From NCBI GenBank assembly GCA_963730535.1, contig CAVSRU010000012.1, forward strand, positions 558,001 through 622,000: a stretch of 64,000 bases of DNA, read 5' to 3'. This document shows positions 54,348 through 61,937 of this stretch, piece after piece; positions within the stretch are counted from its first letter, which is position 1, and every line of letters begins with the position of its first letter. The notes beneath the pieces were generated by a model. The model was not told where the DNA came from. It saw only the letters and a list, made by a program, of their open reading frames with translations, and did not search any database. Both the position numbers and the translations under genes were made by a program. The stretch is from DASSUW01 sp963730535. GTDB lineage: Bacteria; Actinomycetota; Thermoleophilia; Solirubrobacterales; Solirubrobacteraceae.

Positions 54348-54860
54348 ATGCCTGGAATCCGCACCGCGACCACCGGCATCCTCTCCGACGACCGCACCGC
54401 CCAGCGTGAAGAGCTCGTCGGGATGCTCAAGAAGGCGTACTGGATGGAGATCGAGACGGTGATGAGCTACATCGCCAACTCGATCAACCCCGACGGCGTA
54501 CGCGCCCAGGAGATCATCGAGTCGCTGCAGGAGGACATCCAGGAGGAGCTCGGGCACGCGCAGCAGTACGCGTCGCGGATCAAGGAGCTGTACGGCGTCG
54601 TCCCCGGGTCGCTCGAGTTCGCGGCCGAGCAGTCGTACCTGCAGCCGCCTGAGCACCAGACCGACATCGTGCACGTCATCAAGGGCGTGATCGAGGCCGA
54701 GACGGGCGCGATCGAGCACTACAACCGCATCATCGAGTTCACCGACGGGCTCGATCTCGTGACCCAGGACATGGTGATCGCGATCCTGCGCGACGAGGAA
54801 GGCCACCGGCGCCTGTTCGAGGGCTACCTGCGCGAGTACGAGGCCGAGGGCCTCGCCTGA
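54348..54860 (+). CDS. Ferritin-like domain protein
   Basis: 170 residues. The four-helix bundle with the di-iron pattern is suggested by KKAYWMEIETVMSYIANSIN (first Glu), EDIQEELGHAQQYASRIKEL (ExxH), GVIEAETGAIEHYNRIIEF, and LRDEEGHRRLFEGYL (second ExxH). Members include bacterioferritin-like, DUF892 and rubrerythrin-type proteins used in iron storage or peroxide defence. Fits the stress district. Confidence 0.9.
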   Translation: MPGIRTATTGILSDDRTAQREELVGMLKKAYWMEIETVMSYIANSINPDGVRAQEIIESLQEDIQEELGHAQQYASRIKELYGVVPGSLEFAAEQSYLQPPEHQTDIVHVIKGVIEAETGAIEHYNRIIEFTDGLDLVTQDMVIAILRDEEGHRRLFEGYLREYEAEGLA

Positions 54861-54885
54861 GCCCAGCCCCGTAACATCCACGGGC

Positions 54886-57096
54886 GTGGGGGCCCAGCCC
54901 GTGACCGGACGAGGGATCGGGGAGCTGATCGCCGCCGCCGGCGACCAGCTCGTGAGCTCCCTCGACTACGAGGAGACGCTCGCGACCATCGCGCGCGTCG
55001 TCGTGCCGGCCTACGCCGACTGGTGCTTCGTCGAGCTGCTCCAGGGCGACGGCAGCATCGAGCGCGTCGTCAAGGCGCACGCGGATCCGTCCAAGTCCGA
55101 GTTCGTGGAGGAGTACGACCGCCGCTACCCCCTCGACCCGGACTCGCCGGTCGGGTCCCCAGCGGTGATCCGCACGGGGAAGCCCGAGCTGCTCAGCGAG
55201 ATCCCGGAGGAGTTCTGGGAGCTCGCCGCGCAGGATCCCGAGCAGCTGCGGCTGCTGCGCGAGGTCGGGTTCGTGTCCGCCCTGATCGTGCCGCTGCGGG
55301 TGCGCGGCACCGTGATAGGCGACCTCGCGCTGGCCAGCGCCCAGTCCGGGCGTCATTACGACGAGGACGACCTGCGCGCGGCCCAGGACCTGGCCGACCG
55401 CTGCGCGCTCGCGCTCGACAACTCGCGGCTGCACACCGCCGCGCGCGAGTCGGGCGCCGAGCTGCAGGCGATCCTCGACGGCATGGCGGACGCCGTGACC
55501 GCGCAGTCACCCGAAGGGAGGCTGGCGTACGCGAACGACGCCGCGGTCCGCCTCCTCGGCTACGACAGCGCGGAGCAGCTGCTGTCGGCGCCGCCCCAGG
55601 AGATCCGCGACCGGTTCGAGATGCGCGACGACGCCGGAGACCCGATCGAGTATGCCCGCCTGCCAGGGCGCAAGGCGCTGGCCGGCGAGCGCCCCGAGCC
55701 GCTGACCGTGCGCTACCGCCACCACGGCAGCGCGGAGAACCGCTGGTCGCGCGTGCAGTCGACGCCCGTGTTCGACAAGAGCGGCGACGTGCGGCTCGCC
55801 ATCAACGTGATCGAGGACATCACCGACCTCAAGCGCGCCGAGCAGGGCCACCGCTTCCTCGCCGAGGCCAGCCGCGTGCTGGCGACGTCGCTGGACTACG
55901 GGCACACATTGCGGACCGTGGCGCACCTGGCCGTCCCCGAGGTGGCCGACTGGTGTGCGGTCGACGTCGTGGCGGGGGACGGCATGGAGCGGGTGGCGGT
56001 CGCCCACGTCGACCCGGCGCGGGTCGAGCTCGCGCGCGAGGTCCAGCGCCGCTATCCCTCCGATCCGAAGTCCGAGCAGGGCGTGTACGGGGTGCTGCGG
56101 CGCGGCGTCGCTCAGCTCTACCCCGAAGTGACCGACGAGATGCTGGTCGGCGCCGCGCAGGACCCGGAGCACCTCGAGCTGCTGCGCTCGCTCGACATGC
56201 GATCGGGGATGGTAGTGCCGATGACGCTGCGCGACCGCGTGCTCGGCGTCATCACCTTCGCGTCCGCCGAATCCGGACGGCGGTTCGACGAGGAGGACCT
56301 GGCGCTGGCCCAGGACCTCGCGCTACGCGCGGCCGCCGCCGTCGAGAACGCCCGCCTCTACCAGGCCACGGCGAGCATCGCCAAGACGCTCCAGAGCTCG
56401 CTCCTGCCGCCCGTGCTGCCCGAGCTGCCGGGGATGGAGATCGCCGCCGCCTACCGCCCGGCGGGTGCCGGGCTCGAGGTGGGTGGCGACTTCTACGACG
56501 TCTTCAGCACCGCCGAGGACCAGTGGTACGCGGTGATCGGCGACGTGTGCGGCAAGGGCGCGGAGGCCGCCGCCGTCACCGCGCTGGCCCGGTACACGAT
56601 CCGCGCCGCCGCGGTCCGCCGGCGCTCGCCGGCGGGGATCCTGCGCTGGCTGAGCGACGCGATGCTCTCCCAGCAGACCGAGGAGATCGGGCGCTTCTGC
56701 ACGATCGCGTGCCTGCACCTCGACCTCTCGCGGTCGCCGGTGCGCGTCACGGTGGCGTGCGGCGGGCATCCGCTCCCGATCGTCGTGCGGGCGGACGGCA
56801 CCACCGAGGAGATCGGCATCGCGGGGACGCTGCTCGGGCTGGTCGAGGAGCCCGACCTCCAGGACCGCTCGGCGACCCTGCACGAGGGCGACGCCGTCGT
56901 GCTCTACACCGACGGGCTCACCGAGGCGAACGCGCCCGCGCGCGTCTGGACGCCGGACGAGCTGGCTGCCGAGGCGCGGCGGGCCGCAGGCCGGCCGGCC
57001 GGTGAGCTGGTCTCCCGCCTGCTCGAGGTTGCGGTGGACCCGCTGGCCACGGTCCGCGACGACGTCGCGGTGCTGGCGCTGCGCTCGACGGGCTGA
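54886..57096 (+). CDS. GAF-PAS-GAF-SpoIIE (PP2C) phosphatase
   Basis: 736 residues from GTG 54886. GAF 1 (about 20-185) and GAF 2 (about 320-490) are duplicates of each other (SLDYEETLATIARVVVPAYA against SLDYGHTLRTVAHLAVPEVA), with a PAS domain between (about 190-310). The SpoIIE/PP2C domain (about 505-735) has GGDFYDVF, VIGDVCGKG and RDDVAVLAL. No membrane helices, so the signal is cytoplasmic. It should dephosphorylate STAS proteins such as 50350, 42444 or 61560. Confidence 0.93.
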   Translation: MGAQPVTGRGIGELIAAAGDQLVSSLDYEETLATIARVVVPAYADWCFVELLQGDGSIERVVKAHADPSKSEFVEEYDRRYPLDPDSPVGSPAVIRTGKPELLSEIPEEFWELAAQDPEQLRLLREVGFVSALIVPLRVRGTVIGDLALASAQSGRHYDEDDLRAAQDLADRCALALDNSRLHTAARESGAELQAILDGMADAVTAQSPEGRLAYANDAAVRLLGYDSAEQLLSAPPQEIRDRFEMRDDAGDPIEYARLPGRKALAGERPEPLTVRYRHHGSAENRWSRVQSTPVFDKSGDVRLAINVIEDITDLKRAEQGHRFLAEASRVLATSLDYGHTLRTVAHLAVPEVADWCAVDVVAGDGMERVAVAHVDPARVELAREVQRRYPSDPKSEQGVYGVLRRGVAQLYPEVTDEMLVGAAQDPEHLELLRSLDMRSGMVVPMTLRDRVLGVITFASAESGRRFDEEDLALAQDLALRAAAAVENARLYQATASIAKTLQSSLLPPVLPELPGMEIAAAYRPAGAGLEVGGDFYDVFSTAEDQWYAVIGDVCGKGAEAAAVTALARYTIRAAAVRRRSPAGILRWLSDAMLSQQTEEIGRFCTIACLHLDLSRSPVRVTVACGGHPLPIVVRADGTTEEIGIAGTLLGLVEEPDLQDRSATLHEGDAVVLYTDGLTEANAPARVWTPDELAAEARRAAGRPAGELVSRLLEVAVDPLATVRDDVAVLALRSTG

Positions 57097-57102
57097 CGGG
57101 CG

Positions 57103-57279
57103 TCAGCCGGCCGAGCGCGGGTTGCCCGTCGCCTTGCCGTGGTCGGTCTCGTCGACCTGGTCGTCGTGCTTGCGCGGAGCCTTGCCGCTCTCGCGCTGAG
57201 GCGTCTCGTCAGTGGCGCCGCTCGGGTCGGCCCCGGGCGGCGCTTCCTCTGGGTAGCCGGCGCTCGACTGGTCGCTCAC
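57103..57279 (-). CDS. Small acidic hydrophilic protein, csbD operon
   Basis: 58 residues from GTG 57279, overlapping the csbD stop by 4 bases (GTGA). Hydrophilic and probably disordered (VSDQSSAGYPEEAPPGADPS, KHDDQVDETDHGKATGNPR). No domain recognised. Expressed with csbD from the SigB-like promoter, so probably a general stress protein. Confidence 0.65.
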   Translation of the reverse strand: MSDQSSAGYPEEAPPGADPSGATDETPQRESGKAPRKHDDQVDETDHGKATGNPRSAG

Positions 57280-57464
57280 GTGCGGCGCTCGAGGTCAGCG
57301 ACCTCTTCCGCCTTGCGATCGGACCTCTCGCGAGAGCGCTCCAGCTCTTCCTTCGCCTCGCCCTTGCGCTCCTCGTCACGGCCCTTGCGGCGCAGCGACG
57401 CGTCGTCCGCGAGGTCCCCCGCGGCCTTCTTGATGCGACCCGTGATCTTGTCGGTGTAGCTCAT
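57276..57464 (-). CDS. csbD: CsbD family stress-response protein
   Basis: 62 residues. The CsbD pattern is seen: DKITGRIKKAAGDLADDASL, RRKGRDEERKGEAKEELE and a basic end. CsbD is a classical SigB-controlled general stress protein whose mechanism is unknown. Here the promoter of that type lies just upstream (57474-57498). Confidence 0.9.
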   Translation of the reverse strand: MSYTDKITGRIKKAAGDLADDASLRRKGRDEERKGEAKEELERSRERSDRKAEEVADLERRT

Positions 57465-57473
57465 GCCCTTTCC

Positions 57474-57498
57474 CTACCCAGCCCTTCGAGGTCGAAAC
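57474..57498 (-). promoter_or_regulatory. SigB/SigF-type promoter of csbD
   Basis: On the minus strand GTTTCG (57498-57493), 13 bases, then GGGTAG (57479-57474). The ATG of csbD starts exactly 9 bases after the -10 box. Confidence 0.75.
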
Positions 57499-57513
57499 GG
57501 CGGGCTGGGGCGG

Positions 57514-58317
57514 CTATCCGGAGTGGTCGGCGACCGTGCGCAGTCGCTCGAGAGCCCGCCGGATGAGGCGTGAGACGTGCATCTGGGAGACGCCGACGCG
57601 CTCGGCGATCTCCGCCTGGGTGAGGTCCTCGACGAAGCGCAGGTGCAGCACGATCCGGTCCCGCGGGGGCAGCGCCTCGAGGGTCGGGGCGATCGTCGCG
57701 CCGTACTCGACGAGCTCGTAGCGCTCGTCCTCCTCGCCGATCGACTCCGCGTACGTCTCGCCGTCGCCCTCGTCCCCGAACCGGTATGACTCGAGCGACA
57801 CCGCGTCGTAGGCCGACGCGGCCTCCATCGCCTCCAGCACCTGCTCCTGCGAGAGGTCGATCTGCTCCCCGATCTCGGCGACCGAGGGGGAGCGCCCGAG
57901 CCGGCGCGACAGGTCCTTGATCGCGTTGTCGACCTGCATGACGCGCTCCTGCATCCCGCGCGGGACGTGCACGGCCCAGCCGTTGTCGCGGAAGTAGCGC
58001 TTGAGCTCGCCCAGCATGGTCGGCACCGCGTACGAGGAGAAGGCCGTCTCGCGAGCCGGGTCGAAGCGGTCGATCGCCTTGATCAGGCCGAGCGTGGCGA
58101 CCTGGACGAGGTCGTCGAGCGGCTCGTCCGAACGCCGGTAGCGCCTGGCCATCCGCCGCGCGAGCGGCAGCAGCCGCTCGACCAGCTGCTCGCGCGCCGC
58201 CTGGTCGCCCTGGCGGTGGTAGCGGACCAGCAGGCGACGATCTTCCTCGGCCCTCGTCGGACCGGGGGCGTCCACCTCGGAGGCGGCGCCGTGCCGCTCG
58301 GGAGAACTTGGCGTCAT
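57514..58317 (-). CDS. SigB/SigF-type RNA polymerase sigma factor
   Basis: 267 residues from ATG 58317 (ATG 58335 also possible). Region 2 in LPLARRMARRYRRSDEPLDD and LIKAIDRFDPARETAFSSYA, region 3 with LGRSPSVAEIGEQIDLSQEQ, and region 4 with LTQAEIAERVGVSQMHVSRL. It is a paralog of 40300-41040. It lies next to csbD and is a good candidate for the factor that reads the GTTT/GGGTA promoters here. No autoregulatory promoter was seen upstream. Confidence 0.93.
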   Translation of the reverse strand: MTPSSPERHGAASEVDAPGPTRAEEDRRLLVRYHRQGDQAAREQLVERLLPLARRMARRYRRSDEPLDDLVQVATLGLIKAIDRFDPARETAFSSYAVPTMLGELKRYFRDNGWAVHVPRGMQERVMQVDNAIKDLSRRLGRSPSVAEIGEQIDLSQEQVLEAMEAASAYDAVSLESYRFGDEGDGETYAESIGEEDERYELVEYGATIAPTLEALPPRDRIVLHLRFVEDLTQAEIAERVGVSQMHVSRLIRRALERLRTVADHSG

Positions 58318-58391
58318 CAGATTGACTGCGCGCACGGGCTCGCAGGCGAGGCCGAAACGCGCGCCTTCAGGCTATCGCTCATCGGTGGCGC

Positions 58392-59042
58392 TCAGGAGAG
58401 CAGCGTCTCCTCGAGCCGCATGCGGAGCTCCTGCACCGAGCCGAACACCGCCGTCGCGCCCGCTTCGCGCAGCTCGGCCTCGCTGAAGCCGCCGGTGAGC
58501 ACCGCGAGCGTCTCGATGCCCGCGCGGCCTGCCGCCAGGCAGTCCCACGTCGAGTCGCCGATCATCACGCCCTCCCCGCCTCCGGCTTTCTCGAGCGCGG
58601 CCTGCACGAGGTCGGGCTCCGGCTTGGTGCTCCCGACGTCGCTCGAGTCCGTCCAGCTGTCGGCCAGCTCGCGCACGTCGAGGAGGTCGAGATAGTGCTC
58701 GACCTCGTCGGCCTTGGCCGAGGAGGCGAGGACGACGGGATGGCCGCGGCGCTTGAGGTCCTCGACGAGCTCGCGCGCGCCCTCGAGTGGGCGCACCTCG
58801 TCCATCAGCTCGCGGTAGAGGATCTTCTCCGCCGTGCGGACCTCGTCGCCGTCGGATGCCTCGAAGCCGTCGCTGGTGAGGGCGGCGACCAGCTGGTCGC
58901 CGCCCATGCCGATGTGCCGGTGGATCCGCCACAGGGGGAGCGTCACGCCACTCTGGCGGAACGCTCGGTACCACGCGATCGTGTGCTGGTAGTTCGTGTC
59001 GACGAGCGTGCCGTCGATGTCGAGGATCGCGGCGACAGCCAC
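58392..59042 (-). CDS. HAD family phosphatase
   Basis: 216 residues from ATG 59042. HAD motif I in AILDIDGTLVDTNYQHTIAW, motif II in VVLASSAK, motif III/IV around STKPEPDLVQAALEKAGG and VMIGDSTWDCLAAGRAG. A helical cap domain places it in the beta-phosphoglucomutase/phosphoglycolate phosphatase group. Substrate unknown. Confidence 0.93.
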   Translation of the reverse strand: MAVAAILDIDGTLVDTNYQHTIAWYRAFRQSGVTLPLWRIHRHIGMGGDQLVAALTSDGFEASDGDEVRTAEKILYRELMDEVRPLEGARELVEDLKRRGHPVVLASSAKADEVEHYLDLLDVRELADSWTDSSDVGSTKPEPDLVQAALEKAGGGEGVMIGDSTWDCLAAGRAGIETLAVLTGGFSEAELREAGATAVFGSVQELRMRLEETLLS

Positions 59043-59074
59043 GGGCTCAGCGTCCTTTGGTCGGGGGACGCACC

Positions 59075-59101
59075 GTTTTACCCGCGGGCACGCGTGGGTA
59101 G
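59075..59101 (+). promoter_or_regulatory. SigB/SigF-type promoter
   Basis: GTTTTA (59075-59080), 15 bases, then GGGTAG (59096-59101). The ATG of the next gene begins exactly 9 bases after the -10 box. Confidence 0.75.
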
Positions 59102-59110
59102 CCGCAGAGC

Positions 59111-59428
59111 ATGGGATATGTCATCGCCGCCGTCCTCGTGCTGCTGATCGTCGCCGCGGGTGTCACCTTCTTCGTGCTCCGCGCGACCCGCTCACGGCAG
59201 GCGGCCTCGATCGCCGAGCCGGACGCCAACACGCCGCTCGGTGACACCGACCAGCACTCCGGCCGGCAGACGCCCGAGGGTGAGACGGTCGACGGCCACC
59301 ACGAGGGTGGAGCGCCGGGCACGCGCGGTTCGCGACCCCCGGCCGGGACCGGCGGGGTCGGCGGCGAGGCCGAGGGCGGCCGGCCGGTCGTCCCCGAGTC
59401 CGAGCGCCTCGGCGACCGCCCGCGCTGA
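59111..59428 (+). CDS. Small single-span membrane protein, stress induced
   Basis: 105 residues. One membrane helix (YVIAAVLVLLIVAAGVTFFV) and a long hydrophilic, Gly/Glu/Pro-rich, probably disordered tail. No domain recognised. Predicted to be transcribed from the SigB-like promoter with almost no leader. Confidence 0.7.
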   Translation: MGYVIAAVLVLLIVAAGVTFFVLRATRSRQAASIAEPDANTPLGDTDQHSGRQTPEGETVDGHHEGGAPGTRGSRPPAGTGGVGGEAEGGRPVVPESERLGDRPR

Positions 59429-59565
59429 GCGAGCGTCTACGCGCCAACTCAGACGAAGCTCACCAGAAGGTTTGCGGGAGCGGCCCAACGGGAATTGACG
59501 TCGTGTCGCGTCGCGGAACAGCCCTCCAATCTCCGGTCGGCGCGTCGAACCCTCCTCCTCATACA

Positions 59566-59598
59566 ACCGAGGCGCCCTCCGTCCGAGGGCGCCTCGGT
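59566..59598 (+). terminator. Strong hairpin terminator
   Basis: ACCGAGGCGCCCTC and GAGGGCGCCTCGGT form a perfect 14-base stem around the loop CGTCC, followed by CGTTAAGG. It separates the small membrane protein gene from the next SigB-like promoter, which starts at its 3' edge. Confidence 0.8.
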
Positions 59599-59599
59599 C

Positions 59600-59624
59600 G
59601 TTAAGGCGTGGCAAGGCTGGGTAC
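59600..59624 (+). promoter_or_regulatory. SigB/SigF-type promoter
   Basis: GTTAAG (59600-59605), 13 bases, then GGGTAC (59619-59624). A GTG starts exactly 9 bases after the -10 box at 59634. Confidence 0.7.
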
Positions 59625-59633
59625 GCGAGGCGT

Positions 59634-59741
59634 GTGACCGCTCCCAACCCCACCCCACGCCCCGAGCCGCCACCGGCGCCCCCCTCGCCGACTCCCGAGC
59701 CCGGCCCGCTGCCGCCGGACCCGAACCCGCGCCCGATCTAG
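59634..59741 (+). CDS. Proline-rich microprotein, 35 residues
   Basis: GTG start, stop TAG at 59739-59741. About half of the residues are proline (VTAPNPTPRPEPPPAPPSPT and so on). The start lies 9 bases after a SigB-like -10 box and the stop shares a base with the GTG of the next gene, which suggests both are real and coupled. The function is unknown; a disordered linker or leader peptide is possible. Confidence 0.5.
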   Translation: MTAPNPTPRPEPPPAPPSPTPEPGPLPPDPNPRPI

Positions 59742-60226
59742 TGCGGCCGGTCTCCCAGACACCGACCGAGCCGGCCGACTACGCCGCGCTCTCGACGGTC
59801 TACGGCGCGCTGCTCGGCGCGACGGCGCTGAGCGCACGTGGGCGCGACCCCGTGCCCGGCGGCGAGGTCCCGGTGCTCGCCGCCGCGACCTTCGCGCTCT
59901 CCAAGCTGATCGTGAAGGAGAAGGCCGAGGCGTGGCTGCGCCAGCCGTTCGTGGACGAGGAGGGAGCGCGGCCGCGTCCGAAGGGCAGGCGGCTGCGCTA
60001 CGCCGTCGGCGAGCTGCTGACGTGTACGCGCTGCACCGGCGCGTGGAGCGCGCTCGGCCTCGTGGCACTCCGCCTGCACGCGCCCGCGACCGGCCGGGCC
60101 GTGGCTACGGTGCTCGCCGCCTCGGCCGGCAACGACATGCTCCAGGCCAGCTTCAGCTGGCTCTGCGCGGGCGCGACGACGAGCGAGCGGGCAGCAGATG
60201 CGCCGCTCAGGCGATCAGCCGCGTGA
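59741..60226 (+). CDS. DUF1360 domain membrane protein
   Basis: 161 residues from GTG 59741. The DUF1360 pattern is seen: LAAATFALSKLIVKEKAEAW, RQPFVDEE, VGELLTCTRCTGAWSALGLV with a CxxC, and a last hydrophobic segment. These small membrane proteins, related to YlaF/sporulation proteins, have no known function. It follows the proline-rich microprotein and the predicted SigB-like promoter. Confidence 0.85.
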   Translation: MRPVSQTPTEPADYAALSTVYGALLGATALSARGRDPVPGGEVPVLAAATFALSKLIVKEKAEAWLRQPFVDEEGARPRPKGRRLRYAVGELLTCTRCTGAWSALGLVALRLHAPATGRAVATVLAASAGNDMLQASFSWLCAGATTSERAADAPLRRSAA

Positions 60227-60612
60227 GCGCCGTCTCGACGTCGGGAGCCTGGTCGAACAGCTCCGCGGTGCGCGTGAGGTCGAGCAGGCGGCGCACCGGC
60301 ATCGGCGCCCCGGCGAGCACGAGCTGGGCATCGCGTTCGCCCAGTGACGCGCGGGCGCGGAGCAGCTCCTTGAGGATCGCCGAGTCCACGAACGTGACGC
60401 GCCGGAGGTCGATCACCAGCGCCCGCCCCGTCGCCGCCTCCGTCGATGCGGGCGCGCAGCTTCGGCGCCGCCGAGAGGTCCAGCTCGCCCTCGAGCGCCA
60501 GCACGGCGATGCCGGACGCCGCCGCGCCGTCGGCGATCGCGAACGAGGCCGCAGGCCGGATCCCGCGCGCGTCGATTTCAGGCGCTATACGCCGTGCTTC
60601 TCCGTCGCCCAT
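60207..60612 (-). pseudogene. STAS anti-sigma factor antagonist, frameshifted
   Basis: From ATG 60612 the first frame gives the STAS start (VLALEGELDLSAAPKLRARI), then a second frame continues with RRVTFVDSAILKELL, the phosphorylation site region, and the rest to 60207. Removal of one G near 60440 (GACGGAGGC to GACGAGGC) restores DEAATGRALVIDL and a single open frame. So the gene carries a one-base insertion, or the sequence does. The protein would be a normal RsbV if repaired. Its 3' end overlaps the DUF1360 gene by 20 bases. Confidence 0.8.
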
Positions 60613-60699
60613 CCCCACACTCCTCGCCGCGATCATATGTCATGCTCCCAGCCTCGCCCGCGGCCGCCGGTTCACTAAGAGACCACGGGGCGCGCAGCC

Positions 60700-60725
60700 G
60701 TTAGCTCGGTCTTGAGCCGGGGTAG
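60700..60725 (+). promoter_or_regulatory. SigB/SigF-type promoter of the HATPase-HATPase-STAS operon
   Basis: GTTAGC (60700-60705), 14 bases, then GGGTAG (60720-60725). A ribosome site AGGAAAAG follows before the ATG at 60743, so this mRNA has a normal leader. Confidence 0.65.
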
Positions 60726-60742
60726 AGCAGGAAAAGTTCATC

Positions 60743-61169
60743 ATGGGCCGCAAACAGTTCACCCTCGCGAGCACCGACGTCCGCCTCACTGCTTCCGGCC
60801 CGACCCGAGAACGTGGCGGTCATCCGGCACGTCCTCGGCGCCTTCGCCGAGGCGCTCGAGCTGCCGCCCGGCGTGGTGGACGACATGCGGCTCGCCGTCA
60901 CCGAGGCGTGCACGAACGTCGTGCGCCACGCGTACGGGGACGAGCCCGGGATGATCGACGTGGTCGTCCGCCCCAGCGGCGACCGGCTGGAGCTGATCGT
61001 GATCGACCACGGCCGCGGCATGGGCGGCAGCGTGGACACCGGAGGCCCTGGCCTCGGGCTCCCGCTGATCGCCGCGCTGGCCGAGTCGGTCAGGATCGAG
61101 CCCGGCTCGCCGCGCGGCAGCCGGCTCGCGATGCTCTTCCCCTGCACACCCAGGTTGCTCGTCGTATGA
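60743..61169 (+). pseudogene. HATPase_c anti-sigma factor (RsbW-like), frameshifted near the N-terminus
   Basis: From ATG 60743 the frame reads MGRKQFTLASTDVRLT, then the conserved part continues in another frame with PARPENVAVIRHVLGAFAEA, MRLAVTEACTNVVRHAYGDE (N box), VIDHGRGMGG and GGPGLGLPLIAALAESV (G2). Removal of one base near 60791 joins them as VRLTLPARPENVAV. If unrepaired, a start at GTG 60813 would still give most of the domain. The gene heads an operon with 61166 and 61560 and has a SigB-like promoter. Confidence 0.8.
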
Positions 61170-61558
61170 GCGTCGCCGAGCCCGCGACGACCGTCTCGAT
61201 CGCCGCCGGCCCCCTCGTCGGCCCCATTCTCCGGCGGGTCGTCGGCATGCTCGCGGCCCGCGCCGACCTGCCCCTCGACCGCCTCGACGACGCGGTCCTG
61301 GTCGCCGATCTGATCGCCGCCCGGGCGCCGGCCCACAGCGTGGACGACAAGATCAACGTCGCCCTGGATCCCGGCGACCGCTCGCTGCTGCTGCGGGTCG
61401 GGCCGCTCCGCCATGGCGGCGGCCAGGCCCTGATCGTCGACGCGGCCGTGCCCGGCGTCGGCAACGTGATCGAGCAGCTCGCGGACGAGCTCTCCGTCTC
61501 GCCGGAAGGCGACGAGGAGTTCCTGCACGTCCGCCTCGCGTACACCAACGGCGGCTGA
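61166..61558 (+). CDS. Degenerate HATPase-like protein
   Basis: 130 residues from ATG 61166, overlapping the preceding gene by 4 bases (ATGA). The helix layout resembles an RsbW-type protein (RVVGMLAARADLPLDRLDDA, HSVDDKINVALDPG), but the N, G1 and G2 boxes are poorly kept, so it may bind partners without being an active kinase. The family call rests partly on context between an RsbW and a STAS gene. Confidence 0.6.
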   Translation: MSVAEPATTVSIAAGPLVGPILRRVVGMLAARADLPLDRLDDAVLVADLIAARAPAHSVDDKINVALDPGDRSLLLRVGPLRHGGGQALIVDAAVPGVGNVIEQLADELSVSPEGDEEFLHVRLAYTNGG

Positions 61559-61559
61559 C

Positions 61560-61925
61560 TTGGCGCTGGACTTCTCGATCACCGACCGTCAGGCCGGCCG
61601 GGACGCACACGTCGTCACGGTCGCCGGGGAGATCGACCTGTTCACGGCACCGGAGTTCAAGCAGCGCATCTCCGAGCCGATCGACGCCGGTCGCTCGACC
61701 GTGATCGTCGACCTCACCGCGACGACTTTCATCGACTCCTCGAGCCTGGGCGTCCTGATCGGCGCACACCGCCGGCTCAAGCTCCGCGGCGGGACGCTCG
61801 TGGTGGTCTGCGACAATGACGCGATCGTGAAGACGTTCCGCATCACCGGTCTCGACGGAGTCTTCACGCTCGTGCGGTCCTTGGACGACGCGCTGGACGG
61901 CGACGCCGTCGGCACCGGCGGGTGA
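61560..61925 (+). CDS. STAS anti-sigma factor antagonist (RsbV-like)
   Basis: 121 residues from TTG 61560. VVTVAGEIDLFTAPEFKQRI and the phosphorylation site in TTFIDSSSLGVLIGAHRR mark a normal RsbV. It closes the operon with the two HATPase genes. Confidence 0.92.
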   Translation: MALDFSITDRQAGRDAHVVTVAGEIDLFTAPEFKQRISEPIDAGRSTVIVDLTATTFIDSSSLGVLIGAHRRLKLRGGTLVVVCDNDAIVKTFRITGLDGVFTLVRSLDDALDGDAVGTGG

Positions 61926-61937
61926 GGCCCCGCATGT

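Noticed and set aside
57470..57490. CCCTACCCAGCCC near csbD resembles a family B end (CCCTACCCAGCCG)
   Set aside because: The match is only the -10 region of the SigB-type promoter and lacks the CAGTTGACTTTGACG part.
59472..59492. GGCCCAACGGGAATTG resembles a family A arm
   Set aside because: No second arm and no loop sequence follow; probably chance.
59500..59565. Possible tRNA or small RNA before the strong terminator (GTCGAACCC-like loop)
   Set aside because: No cloverleaf can be formed: the T-arm stem does not pair and no acceptor stem is found. A TTGACG box upstream is present but no good -10.
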